Translations under genes and position numbers: made by a program
Source: a virus
Virus record (IMG/VR): IMGVR_UViG_3300024346_000263
Coordinates: 1 to 34,403 of that record
Strand: one strand, 5' to 3'
Length of the DNA stretch: 34,403 nucleotides
Notes under the pieces: model-generated
The model's input: only the letters and a program-made list of their open reading frames with translations
What the model was told of the DNA's origin: nothing
Database searches by the model: none
Shown: positions 6,067 to 12,137 of the stretch, piece after piece
How the letters are laid out: every line of letters begins with the position of its first letter
Position numbering within the stretch: the first letter of the stretch is position 1

Positions 6067-6443
6067 TGACATTCTCTAAACGAGTATTATCAACAGACAA
6101 ACAGAAAACCACACTCAACTGGTGGGAGTATCATATCGGGCACTGCTGGATGACTGGATGGCAAAGCATTCGTGGTGCATTCCGTATCTGGGCAGACTTG
6201 ATGGGTAGTAATTATGAAAATTATGATTTACCCAGAACAGTAGAAGACCCAGAAGCAGAATGTATTGAATGGTTCTGGGCAACTCTTGGAGAAGATGAAG
6301 TTTATCCCAAAGAGTTCCTTGAATATCTTATGCAAATGGCAGAGGATGTAAGAACAGGAAGAGTTGAAACTGTTCCACTTGATGAAGATTTCTTTGATAG
6401 ACTAAAAGACCTTACTGATGGTGTGGAATTAGACGATGACTGA
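6066..6443 (+). CDS. unknown Trp-rich acidic protein, 125 aa
   Basis: A soluble protein. The N-terminal half is rich in Trp (WWEYHIGHCWMTGWQSIRGAFRIWADLMG) and the C-terminal half acidic and helical (LEYLMQMAEDVRTGRVETVPLDEDFFDRLKDL). It starts on a TGATG overlap. It could be a protein-binding early gene product, but no motif shows catalysis and the family is not recognised. Confidence 0.65.
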   Translation: MTFSKRVLSTDKQKTTLNWWEYHIGHCWMTGWQSIRGAFRIWADLMGSNYENYDLPRTVEDPEAECIEWFWATLGEDEVYPKEFLEYLMQMAEDVRTGRVETVPLDEDFFDRLKDLTDGVELDDD

Positions 6444-6534
6444 CGAATACTTAACTCACGAAGAAATGTTAGAGATTGCTGCACAAAGAGAAGCAGAGAA
6501 TGAGGATGAATATGTAGTGGCTGAGGAGGAATGA
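6436..6534 (+). CDS. tiny acidic protein
   Basis: A 32-residue, extremely acidic peptide (MTDEYLTHEEMLEIAAQREA...VVAEEE) that should be one helix. It overlaps the previous gene by 8 bases in the ATGACTGA pattern that marks real starts in this chain, which is the main reason to believe it. Confidence 0.45.
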   Translation: MTDEYLTHEEMLEIAAQREAENEDEYVVAEEE

Positions 6535-6543
6535 ACCATCGGA

Positions 6544-6936
6544 ATGTTTGATTATTTCCGCTCATCATATGATTTGGGCGAAGGATTTACTGATAAAACA
6601 GTATTTCAAACCAAAGACATTGAAGAAGGCATCGGTGGCACAATGACCAACTTCTGGTTAGACCCAGCAGGTAAGTTATGGTGTCCAAAATACATCAATA
6701 CACATACATTTGAAGAAATCTCAAAAGATGATGAGCGGTATAATGATAAAGTACTTTTCCTAAACTTTGAGTGGATACCTACTGGCACTCACGGTAAGTT
6801 TGTGCCCCATGAAATCACCAAATACATTGAAATCTATCCTGAAGGATGGAAGGGGGAATGGAAAGATTGGCCCCGCTTGAAATTACACTTCAAATATGGT
6901 ATACTACAAGACTATGAAGACATCACTGGACGATGA
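6544..6936 (+). CDS. conserved cyanophage protein (MFDYFRSSYDLG family)
   Basis: A 130-residue protein beginning MFDYFRSSYDLGEGFTDK. The segment QTKDIEEGIGGTMTNFWLDPAGKL is one I recall as strongly conserved among T4-type cyanophages. The rest is beta-rich with several Trp (EIYPEGWKGEWKDWPRLKLHFKYG). It has no membrane segment. Its role is unknown. It follows the tiny acidic gene by 9 bases and overlaps the next by 4. Confidence 0.75.
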   Translation: MFDYFRSSYDLGEGFTDKTVFQTKDIEEGIGGTMTNFWLDPAGKLWCPKYINTHTFEEISKDDERYNDKVLFLNFEWIPTGTHGKFVPHEITKYIEIYPEGWKGEWKDWPRLKLHFKYGILQDYEDITGR

Positions 6937-7091
6937 ATAAGAAAACTAAACTGATTATGGCTCTTCAACAAGTAGAAGGAGTTGCTAAACTGATGGAGGG
7001 TGATATGCACATTCTGCGACATCTATCACCTATTCACGTAGAACTCAAACGTCAACTATCCAAAGAAAAAAATGCAAAAGACACTGATTGA
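6933..7091 (+). CDS. small basic unknown protein
   Basis: A 52-residue basic protein beginning MNKKTKLIMALQQVEGVAKL, with an amphipathic helix and a Lys/Arg-rich end (VELKRQLSKEKNAKD). The charge would allow nucleic-acid binding, but that is only a possibility. It shares ATGA with the upstream gene and TGATG with the downstream one. Confidence 0.6.
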   Translation: MNKKTKLIMALQQVEGVAKLMEGDMHILRHLSPIHVELKRQLSKEKNAKDTD

Positions 7092-7240
7092 TGAGGCATT
7101 TTATGAGTGATACTGACCCAACCACTCCTCATTATGAATTTAATTGTTATGTTGAGTGTTGTGAAAGTCTAGATAGACCAGTAAGTATTGGTGGTTTTAT
7201 GAGATACAGAGCATACCTTCGTGAAGTAGGGATATTGTAA
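7091..7240 (+). CDS. small unknown protein
   Basis: A 49-residue protein. The start may be 7091 (TGATG overlap with the previous stop) or the in-frame ATG at 7103 (MSDTDPTTPHYEFNCYVECC). It has an ECC pair and a basic C-terminal stretch FMRYRAYLREVGIL. The stop overlaps the next ATG (TAATG). Function unknown. Confidence 0.5.
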   Translation: MRHFMSDTDPTTPHYEFNCYVECCESLDRPVSIGGFMRYRAYLREVGIL

Positions 7241-7464
7241 TGTTTAAGTGGTTTGATAATCTCCTGCATCCCTATAAGATAAATGAAACTAATATGAATA
7301 ATGCTGATATATACACTCAACTTATAGCAAGAATTGAAAAACTTGAAAATGAGAACATTGGCACCAACAATGCTTTATATGAAATAGAAAATCGTTTGCA
7401 AGCACAGATTGACAATATTCACCCAGTGGTGTATAATTTAAAAAACGATAATTGGCATCAGTAA
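7240..7464 (+). CDS. small coiled-coil protein
   Basis: A 74-residue protein starting MFKWFDNLLHPYKINETNMN, followed by a heptad-like region (LIARIEKLENENIGTNNALYEIENRLQAQIDNI). The N-terminal MFKWFDNLL is amphipathic and could touch a membrane. The next gene begins one base after its stop. Confidence 0.65.
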   Translation: MFKWFDNLLHPYKINETNMNNADIYTQLIARIEKLENENIGTNNALYEIENRLQAQIDNIHPVVYNLKNDNWHQ

Positions 7465-7465
7465 A

Positions 7466-7678
7466 ATGGTTTATGACAATTTAACAGAATATGAACGATC
7501 ACTCGCACGGTTTGGTGATAAATGTGCCCTCATTGCAGGACTTGAAATCACAGATAAAATCACTCCTGAACAAGCATATCAGGAAATCAAGGATCTATAC
7601 AAAGATCTTAAAAAGTTGCGTAAGAAAGAACGACGCATCTGGGGAAATGCAGGCATCGGAACTACGAAACTGCGCTAA
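7466..7678 (+). CDS. small basic helical protein
   Basis: A 70-residue protein starting MVYDNLTEYERSLARFGDKC. The C-terminal half is a long basic helix (YQEIKDLYKDLKKLRKKERRIWG). A shorter gene begins 32 bases before its end in another frame. The family is not recognised. Confidence 0.65.
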   Translation: MVYDNLTEYERSLARFGDKCALIAGLEITDKITPEQAYQEIKDLYKDLKKLRKKERRIWGNAGIGTTKLR

Positions 7679-7793
7679 ATGTGGTGAAGAAAAACCACTG
7701 GACAAGGAACATTATCAAGTAGTAAAATACTTTAAATCAAACTTTTCATATTACTGCAATAAATGTAATGAGTACATCAAACCAAGAGATTGA
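7647..7793 (+). CDS. small zinc-ribbon protein
   Basis: A 48-residue protein with two CxxC knuckles: CAKCGEEKPLDKEHYQ at residues 9-12 and CNKCNEYIKPRD near the end. This is the layout of a small zinc ribbon, and similar CxxCGxxKPL...YQVVKYFK proteins occur in cyanophages and next to HNH-type domains. Four Cys would bind one zinc. It may bind nucleic acid or a protein partner. The ATG at 7647 is chosen because the frame upstream lies entirely within the preceding gene and shows no such pattern. It overlaps both neighbours in different frames. Confidence 0.65.
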   Translation: MQASELRNCAKCGEEKPLDKEHYQVVKYFKSNFSYYCNKCNEYIKPRD

Positions 7794-7947
7794 TACATTA
7801 TCAGTCAAAGAAAATCCTGACGGTTCCTTTGAAATTACTTGGGATAAAAATGACCCCAAATGGAGTTTTATGAATGGGTTGACGAATGAGCAGGTTCAGA
7901 TTATAATCAAACAAGCAATCAACGAGGAACTTCAAAACCGTGACTGA
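7768..7947 (+). CDS. small conserved cyanophage protein (NPDGSFEITWDKNDP family)
   Basis: A 59-residue protein. The segment VKENPDGSFEITWDKNDPKW followed by MNGLTNEQVQIIIKQAI matches a pattern I recall in many marine T4-type phages: a short beta unit with a W-D-x-x-D-P turn, then a helix. It starts 26 bases before the end of the zinc-ribbon gene in another frame, and its stop lies within the start region of the next gene. Confidence 0.7.
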   Translation: MSTSNQEIDTLSVKENPDGSFEITWDKNDPKWSFMNGLTNEQVQIIIKQAINEELQNRD

Positions 7948-8434
7948 CTACAAGAAATATGCTCTCGGGCAACTTGAAAACTTTCTGTATGATGCGATGA
8001 GTGCAGAAGCAACACCACAGGAAATCTATGATACTATCAGAGGTGTTGTTTCTGACAACTATTATACCTATAAACATCAAGCATCTCAGGCATATGAGCT
8101 TCTTTCTCTTTTGAATGGACATCGTTCCGTAGATTTGGACTTCTGTGATAAAGATGATACAACAGAAGAATGTGTTAAATCTTGGAGTGATTTTTGGACA
8201 ACTACATCATACACTGAGGAAGAAATTGATGCAATGTGTGCTGCTGCAACTTCAGCAAAAATGGGTAAGGTGAACAAGTGGGTTCTTCCTGTTGAAGAAG
8301 ATGGTGATGATTGTGTGATTACTTTTCCTGATGATTTGTTAGAAGCAGCAAATCTTAAAGAAGGTGATCAGATTGAATGGATCCCCCAAGATAATGGATC
8401 TTATTTGTTAAAAAAAGTTGAGGTAAAGAACTAA
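7940..8434 (+). CDS. protein with C-terminal SpoVT/AbrB-like domain
   Basis: A 164-residue protein from a GTG start (CCGTGACTGAC) that gives the usual 8-base overlap. Residues 1-105 are an acidic helical region. Residues about 112-164 (KWVLPVEEDGDDCVITFPDDLLEAANLKEGDQIEWI...GSYLLKKV) match the AbrB/SpoVT swapped-hairpin pattern: V-I-x-F/I-P, then L-x-A-A-x-L-K-x-G-D, then I-x-W. AbrB domains dimerise and bind DNA in transition-state regulators and antitoxins. A role as transcription regulator or antitoxin is plausible; no toxin gene is adjacent. The next gene starts on its TAATG. Confidence 0.7.
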   Translation: MTDYKKYALGQLENFLYDAMSAEATPQEIYDTIRGVVSDNYYTYKHQASQAYELLSLLNGHRSVDLDFCDKDDTTEECVKSWSDFWTTTSYTEEEIDAMCAAATSAKMGKVNKWVLPVEEDGDDCVITFPDDLLEAANLKEGDQIEWIPQDNGSYLLKKVEVKN

Positions 8435-8655
8435 TGGCACTATCACAATCGGTTGAAGAAAGTTTAAAAGAAGCAGAACAATCTTTAAGAAATGCACTTG
8501 CATTCTCTGCAAGGTCTGAACGTCCTGCAATTTGTACATCAATCTCCAAAATGATACAGGAGATTGAAACTCTTCAAACTTATGATAGCTTGATGGATAA
8601 ACTTGAAAGTAGGGAAAAAGGAGATACTGGTTCCTTTGGCACATTCTTTGGTTAA
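8434..8655 (+). CDS. conserved small cyanophage protein (SQSVEESLKEAE family)
   Basis: A 73-residue helical protein beginning MALSQSVEESLKEAEQSLRNALAFSARSERP. I recall this family as widespread in T4-type cyanophages with no known function. The C-terminus ends in a Gly-rich tail (KGDTGSFGTFFG). It is coupled to the AbrB-domain gene by TAATG and is the last gene of this operon, followed by an 88-bp gap. Confidence 0.75.
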   Translation: MALSQSVEESLKEAEQSLRNALAFSARSERPAICTSISKMIQEIETLQTYDSLMDKLESREKGDTGSFGTFFG

Positions 8656-8743
8656 GAACTGTAAAGCAATTCAGAAGAGAACCTTAAGCATTCTTCATAT
8701 TCCTAGATATTGTGTTAGGATAGTAACACAATGATGGAGAATT

Positions 8744-8929
8744 ATGACACTTGCAAGAACTGGAACTTCTGAATTAACTAAAGAAGAATGGGACGAGTTA
8801 GTTGCACTCAAAGAAGCAATTAACTATGATCCAAGCACAGTAACTTACGAAAAAATGGAGAAGTTTAGTGAATTGCTTGTTCGTTCTTTGGAAGGTAAGG
8901 GTGATGTGCCACTTAGAAAAGTGTCATAA
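8744..8929 (+). CDS. small helical unknown protein
   Basis: A 61-residue acidic helical protein (MTLARTGTSELTKEEWDELVALKEAIN...). GGAG sits 4 bases before the ATG, a clear ribosome site. In the 88 bp upstream there is a possible -10 (GATAGT at 8719-8724, followed by AACACAATG much like the ends of type A elements) but no convincing -35. Function unknown. Confidence 0.7.
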   Translation: MTLARTGTSELTKEEWDELVALKEAINYDPSTVTYEKMEKFSELLVRSLEGKGDVPLRKVS

Positions 8930-8983
8930 CAAAACTCTACTCCTCGTAAAATGGTCTATAATAGGTTCAAAGACCAAAAGACA

Positions 8984-9367
8984 ATGAAATTACCTTTAAT
9001 CATTCTTTCGTCAATTCTAATTCTACCAACACCAGTAGTTGCACAAAATGCTACTGTATATGGTGAGTGTTATAGAAATGTAGAAGAATATCTACCTGGT
9101 TATTACACATCTTCTGGCACATATGTCAGCGGACAAGTCAGAACAAATCGTGAACCTGTTTTCTGCGGAAATCAGGGATACGGTGGTCAACAATATCAAC
9201 AACAAGCACAAGCTCCTACTAAAAGATGTGGTGCAAGAAATACCAGTCTTGGTGCCCTACTTGGTGGTGGTATTGCATATTTTGCAACTCCAAGAAAAAA
9301 CTATTCTACATCTATTCCCGTGGGTGCAGTATTGGGTGCTGTTGCTGCAAATACAGACTGCTATTGA
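8984..9367 (+). CDS. secreted glycine-zipper-like protein
   Basis: A 127-residue protein with a typical signal peptide (MKLPLIILSSILILPTPVVA, likely cut before QN). The mature part has a Tyr/Gly/Gln-rich middle, four Cys, and a C-terminal Gly-rich hydrophobic stretch (SLGALLGGGIAYFATP...VGAVLGAVAANTDC) resembling a glycine zipper. It is probably exported to the host periplasm or outer membrane. The in-frame ATG at 8951 would add 11 residues that hide the signal peptide and overlaps a TATAAT at 8957-8962, so 8984 is preferred. The gene after it also encodes a secreted protein. Confidence 0.8.
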   Translation: MKLPLIILSSILILPTPVVAQNATVYGECYRNVEEYLPGYYTSSGTYVSGQVRTNREPVFCGNQGYGGQQYQQQAQAPTKRCGARNTSLGALLGGGIAYFATPRKNYSTSIPVGAVLGAVAANTDCY

Positions 9368-9368
9368 C

Positions 9369-9397
9369 TTGACACTGATACTCTCCTCTCTTATAAT
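9369..9397 (+). promoter_or_regulatory. consensus sigma70-type promoter
   Basis: TTGACA (9369-9374), a 17-bp spacer, then TATAAT (9392-9397): a perfect match to the bacterial housekeeping consensus. It starts two bases after the preceding stop and drives the secreted-protein gene at 9422. It should be used by unmodified host RNA polymerase, implying immediate-early expression. Confidence 0.85.
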
Positions 9398-9421
9398 TCA
9401 CTTATCAACCTTGATTTCATC

Positions 9422-9655
9422 ATGAAACTTCGAATTCTTATTGCAATGGTTCCTTTTGTTGCGCTCCCAGCTTTAGCACAACAATATTATCCACCGTCAT
9501 TTTATACAGCACAGCAAGCACCAATTATTGTTCCTCCAACAGTCATTAACACGCAACAACAAGAGCACAATTCCTCCAAAAAGTCCTGTAAAGAAAGTGC
9601 TATTGAACTGTTCCTGTTTAGTATTCGTAGAACCACAGGAGATTGCACACCATAA
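9422..9655 (+). CDS. small secreted protein
   Basis: A 77-residue protein with a clear signal peptide (MKLRILIAMVPFVALPALAQ, cut after ALA). The mature part is short and Gln/Pro/Tyr-rich (QYYPPSFYTAQQAPIIVPPT), with a Lys/Ser turn and two Cys near the end that could form a disulphide in the periplasm. It lies behind a consensus sigma70 promoter. With its neighbour it forms a pair of exported early proteins, candidates for changing the host envelope or blocking superinfection. Confidence 0.75.
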   Translation: MKLRILIAMVPFVALPALAQQYYPPSFYTAQQAPIIVPPTVINTQQQEHNSSKKSCKESAIELFLFSIRRTTGDCTP

Positions 9656-9660
9656 TACCT

Positions 9661-9688
9661 ACTGGGCCCCTGAAAGTGTCCTTATAGT
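9661..9688 (+). promoter_or_regulatory. type A element, copy 1
   Basis: ACTGGGCCCC, then TGAAAGTG, ending in TATAGT (9683-9688). One base differs from the majority (a T in the CCC before TATAGT). After the hexamer comes ATAACAC rather than ATGAACAC, so no start codon abuts it. The gene starts 23 bases downstream at 9711. Confidence 0.8.
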
Positions 9689-9710
9689 ATAACACTCAAA
9701 CAAAAATCAA

Positions 9711-10100
9711 ATGTCTACAAGGAGCAGAATTGGACTAGAACTCTCTGATGGGTCAGTAATTTCCTCATATTGCCACTGGGATGGTTATCCTGAGTTTAAT
9801 GGAGTCAAACTTGTAGAGCACTTCAATTCTTATGAGAAAGCAGCAGAATTGATTGATGGTGGCGATATTAGTTGCCTTTGGACTAATTCTGGTTGGAATA
9901 ATGAAACTCTTCCTGTCACTGGTCCTCTTACCTATGCTTCCCGTGGTGAAGATTGCCCTCCTCGTTATGATGTGTCTGCAAAGACTTATCTTGAAAATGG
10001 CGAAGAGTATGCTTATCTGTTTGCAAATGGCGAATGGGTATGCTATAATTTGCACGGTGTTCCTAATCAAGTAAACATTCCTGTTCCCGTTGCTGCTTAA
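9711..10100 (+). CDS. conserved cyanophage protein (MSTRSRIGLEL family)
   Basis: A 129-residue protein beginning MSTRSRIGLELSDGSVISSY, followed by CHWDGYPEFNGVKL, LIDGGDISCLW, RGEDCPPRYD and EYAYLFANGEW. I recall this block order from many T4-type cyanophages. It is probably a compact enzyme-like or binding fold with conserved HWDGYP and GEDCPP loops, but no function is known to me. It is the first gene of the first type A cassette. Confidence 0.8.
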   Translation: MSTRSRIGLELSDGSVISSYCHWDGYPEFNGVKLVEHFNSYEKAAELIDGGDISCLWTNSGWNNETLPVTGPLTYASRGEDCPPRYDVSAKTYLENGEEYAYLFANGEWVCYNLHGVPNQVNIPVPVAA

Positions 10101-10103
10101 TGT

Positions 10104-10259
10104 ATGACTAACGTTAATCTGAATACAAATGAACTGAATATCTTGCTGTCAGCTCTCAATCATCTTGCACCAAATCAAGAGGTGCGACTTGAGAAAGAAT
10201 ATGGCAGCACAGCATCTCTTTACAACAAGCTTTATAGTATTGCAGAGCAACAACGATGA
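10104..10259 (+). CDS. small helical unknown protein
   Basis: A 51-residue protein (MTNVNLNTNELNILLSALNH...). The N-terminal helix ELNILLSALNHL is amphipathic. It starts three bases after the preceding stop. An ATG overlapping that stop hits a stop codon after two codons and is not a start. It overlaps the next gene by 4 bases. Confidence 0.6.
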   Translation: MTNVNLNTNELNILLSALNHLAPNQEVRLEKEYGSTASLYNKLYSIAEQQR

Positions 10260-10387
10260 TTGAATACAACGAAGATCGCAAAGATCTTCAAACAGAACGA
10301 TTGATTGACAATTTTATTGAGGATTGTGAGCGTGAAGCAGCACGTTTAGAGATCACAGTAGACTATTATCTTGCGGAGTTCACATGA
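10256..10387 (+). CDS. small acidic unknown protein
   Basis: A 43-residue acidic protein starting MIEYNEDRKDLQTERLIDNF, predicted entirely helical. It is coupled by ATGA to the gene before and to the small membrane protein after it. The family is not recognised. Confidence 0.55.
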   Translation: MIEYNEDRKDLQTERLIDNFIEDCEREAARLEITVDYYLAEFT

Positions 10388-10482
10388 CTTTTCTTCTTGG
10401 AATGGCTCTTGGTTCACTGATTACAATCGGCACTGCACTTATTTTTGCTATTGACGACGAAGACGAAAACTACTACAATTAA
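10384..10482 (+). CDS. tiny single-pass membrane protein
   Basis: A 32-residue protein almost wholly made of one hydrophobic helix (MTFLLGMALGSLITIGTALIFA) followed by an acidic tail DDEDENYYN. The layout is like holin-like or inhibitor micro-proteins, but the single helix and tail do not prove it. It starts on the ATGA shared with the previous gene. Confidence 0.55.
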   Translation: MTFLLGMALGSLITIGTALIFAIDDEDENYYN

Positions 10483-10502
10483 GAGGTAATTTACAACACA
10501 CA

Positions 10503-10739
10503 ATGAAGTATTTGTATTTGGTTAACTATTGGGTTCCTTTTCCTTCTAGTGAATATGGTGGAACTGTAAGTGTCATTGCTTCAACTGACACTGAATGTCA
10601 TGATATTCTGCGAGATGGTGGAATTTCTTATGACAATGTTCATGATAATCTGATTATGGCAAATGTGGTCAGGGCACCACGATTTGCTCTTCGGGATGAA
10701 GACCAAGAACCACAAATTGTTAAATCCTTTACTACCTGA
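10503..10739 (+). CDS. unknown protein, 78 aa
   Basis: A protein starting MKYLYLVNYWVPFPSSEYGG with a predicted small alpha/beta fold (strand, helix DTECHDILRDGGISYDN, strand IMANVVRAPRFAL). It follows a 20-bp gap after the membrane micro-protein; AAGAGG 16 bases before the ATG is rather distant for a ribosome site. Function unknown. Confidence 0.65.
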   Translation: MKYLYLVNYWVPFPSSEYGGTVSVIASTDTECHDILRDGGISYDNVHDNLIMANVVRAPRFALRDEDQEPQIVKSFTT

Positions 10740-10741
10740 TT

Positions 10742-10918
10742 ATGACTAGCGTTTCCGTTGACAATTATCTTTGCATTAGTTTCAAACAACAACTTAACGA
10801 ACAAGTTGCTGCTCTCAAAACCAAAGTGAAAGAGCAACAAGAACAAATCACTCAACTTGAACGATTGATTCAAATCATGACTCAAGAAATTGATGAAGAA
10901 AAAGTTTATGATTGTTGA
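10742..10918 (+). CDS. small coiled-coil protein
   Basis: A 58-residue protein. Residues 14-54 (KQQLNEQVAALKTKVKEQQEQITQLERLIQIMTQEIDEE) form a strong heptad repeat, so it is expected to oligomerise. Two Cys lie near the ends. Its stop codon overlaps the -35 (TTGACT) of the next promoter. Confidence 0.65.
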   Translation: MTSVSVDNYLCISFKQQLNEQVAALKTKVKEQQEQITQLERLIQIMTQEIDEEKVYDC

Positions 10919-10943
10919 CTTTTGATGTTTTTCTTGTTATTAT
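10915..10943 (+). promoter_or_regulatory. sigma70-type promoter
   Basis: TTGACT (10915-10920), a 17-bp spacer, and TATTAT (10938-10943), upstream of the gene at 10958. The spacer is T-rich. The short distance to the ATG implies a leader of under ten bases. Confidence 0.6.
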
Positions 10944-10957
10944 AGTTTTGTTAGTTG

Positions 10958-11251
10958 ATGATTAACTTGGAAATTCCACCTCTGCCTTATTCTGCACCTG
11001 ATGGACATTACTATGAGTATGAAGAGTTTAAGCATAATGTTGTTCGCATCTGGTTGTGCAATACTAGGAAATTTGATTATAACCTTGGTGCCAGTACCAG
11101 AACCATTCACTCATTCTACAATACAAAGCGCAACAAGTATTATGCCCCAATAAATACCAAGACTGTTGGTAAAGAAATAGATATTAAGGACACTAGACCT
11201 TATACAGCTATGAAACTCAAACAATCACCATTAGATCAATTCTTTGTATGA
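10958..11251 (+). CDS. conserved cyanophage protein (PYSAPDGHYYEYEEF family)
   Basis: A 97-residue protein with the blocks LPYSAPDGHYYEYEEFKHNV, VVRIWLCNTRKFDYNLG, FYNTKRNKYYAPINTKTVGK and DTRPYTAMKL. I recall this series from cyanophage genomes, always next to the families encoded at 11248 and 11430. The in-frame TTG three bases earlier adds only one residue. Role unknown; probably a compact beta protein. Confidence 0.75.
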   Translation: MINLEIPPLPYSAPDGHYYEYEEFKHNVVRIWLCNTRKFDYNLGASTRTIHSFYNTKRNKYYAPINTKTVGKEIDIKDTRPYTAMKLKQSPLDQFFV

Positions 11252-11433
11252 CTACGTTCTATTCAGGATTGGATGTTAAGTACAAAGAGCAAATTGGTTT
11301 TATTGATTTTGTATGTGAGAAGTACATCACTATCTGTATCAATAAATTAGAGCATAGGTCTAAGGATGTGTGCTTGTTAGTCTATCCTCATCAGTGGAAA
11401 GAAGTACAACTACTGAAAGAATCTGAAAAATGA
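11248..11433 (+). CDS. conserved cyanophage protein (YSGLDVKYKEQIGFIDF family)
   Basis: A 61-residue protein with GFIDFVCEKYITICI and VCLLVYPHQWKEVQLLKESEK, a pattern I recall as conserved beside the preceding gene in cyanophages. Alternating hydrophobic residues suggest a small beta barrel. It overlaps both neighbours by 4 bases, so the three genes from 10958 form one coupled unit. Confidence 0.75.
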   Translation: MTTFYSGLDVKYKEQIGFIDFVCEKYITICINKLEHRSKDVCLLVYPHQWKEVQLLKESEK

Positions 11434-11702
11434 AACATAAAACATTATGGAAATGGTTTGCAATGGCACTAGGAGAGAAAGCATCCAAATGTGATAACGA
11501 ATCTGATATTGTTGCAAGGATTCGTGCTGTCATCTTTCTCACATACCTAATCACCAATTCTTTTATCGTAGCAAACACATTAAGACATTGGAATGATAAA
11601 ACTACTGTAGAGGTTTATATAAATGAAATACCAAGTTCAATATCTACGCCCAAAGAGAAAGGGTTACTCCAAACAAGTAGCAACCTTTCTCTCTATAGAT
11701 GA
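11430..11702 (+). CDS. conserved membrane protein (GEKASKCDNESD family)
   Basis: A 90-residue protein with a soluble N-terminal motif GEKASKCDNESDIVARIR and a single membrane segment at about residues 34-50 (AVIFLTYLITNSFIVAN), followed by RHWND. The final 25 residues are read from DNA that also encodes the start of the next gene in another frame (80-bp overlap) and look low in conservation. It is probably a host-membrane protein. Confidence 0.75.
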   Translation: MKHKTLWKWFAMALGEKASKCDNESDIVARIRAVIFLTYLITNSFIVANTLRHWNDKTTVEVYINEIPSSISTPKEKGLLQTSSNLSLYR

Positions 11703-11769
11703 TGCTGCTTTTTGGCAGCAAGTCATAGAAAAGCAAGGTGCAAAGGATATACAAATACATGTTAAGTGA
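11623..11769 (+). CDS. small basic conserved protein (MKYQVQYLRPKRKGYS family)
   Basis: A 48-residue protein starting MKYQVQYLRPKRKGYSKQVA, then FLSIDDAAFWQQVIEKQGAKDIQI. The layout (basic strand, then a D-A-x-F-W helix, then a strand) matches a short cyanophage family I recall. It begins 80 bases inside the preceding gene in a different frame, a much longer overlap than elsewhere in the window. It ends two bases before type A element 2. Confidence 0.7.
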   Translation: MKYQVQYLRPKRKGYSKQVATFLSIDDAAFWQQVIEKQGAKDIQIHVK

Positions 11770-11770
11770 A

Positions 11771-11798
11771 ACTGGGCCCCTCAAAGTGTCGCTATAGT
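11771..11798 (+). promoter_or_regulatory. type A element, copy 2
   Basis: ACTGGGCCCC, then TCAAAGTGTCGC, then TATAGT (11793-11798), with two substitutions relative to the majority. The bases after TATAGT are GTAAGC, so no ATG abuts the hexamer; the start codon is 18 bases later at 11816. Confidence 0.8.
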
Positions 11799-11815
11799 GT
11801 AAGCAACAAACAAAA

Positions 11816-11947
11816 ATGGACGATTTTGACGATCTTTCAATCGAAGAGTTCTCTCATTTCGACTTTGTTGAAGAAATGACTGAATGTATTGATGCTGAAG
11901 AAAAGTTCAATGTCAATGATTACATCAACGGAAACTACGATTACTAA
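11816..11947 (+). CDS. small highly acidic protein
   Basis: A 43-residue protein (MDDFDDLSIEEFSHFDFVEE...VNDYINGNYDY) with a very high Asp/Glu content and almost no basic residues. Strong negative charge is typical of DNA-mimic or host-RNA-polymerase-binding phage proteins, but no such role is shown. It is first in type A cassette 2. Confidence 0.6.
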   Translation: MDDFDDLSIEEFSHFDFVEEMTECIDAEEKFNVNDYINGNYDY

Positions 11948-12012
11948 TGAAAACTATTAAAATCTTCGGCACTTATCACTGCTACGTTCCCAACAAAACT
12001 TACTTAAAATGA
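11947..12012 (+). CDS. possible 21-residue micro-protein
   Basis: A minimal reading frame, MKTIKIFGTYHCYVPNKTYL plus one Lys, starting on TAATG and ending on an ATGA shared with the next gene. The overlaps at both ends fit the coupling pattern, but the frame is so short that it may only bridge ribosomes to the next gene. Confidence 0.3.
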   Translation: MKTIKIFGTYHCYVPNKTYLK

Positions 12013-12137
12013 CACCTGACACTCTTAATTTTAGTGGTGATGCTGTCACCTTTCTTGGATTGATTGGTGTTGCTTCAACCGCAATCATTATTGTTACAAT
12101 CTTTCGTTCATTCTACAACTCTCCCCTTAACAAATGA
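12009..12137 (+). CDS. small single-pass membrane protein
   Basis: A 42-residue protein with one membrane helix (VTFLGLIGVASTAIIIVTIF) and a short tail RSFYNSPLNK. The positive tail suggests that the C-terminus stays in the cytoplasm. It overlaps the next gene by 4 bases. Confidence 0.55.
   Translation: MTPDTLNFSGDAVTFLGLIGVASTAIIIVTIFRSFYNSPLNK

Noticed and set aside
7491-7646. N-terminal half of the long frame leading into the zinc-ribbon gene
   Set aside because: It overlaps the gene at 7466 completely and has no family-like features; the zinc-ribbon part starts at 7647.
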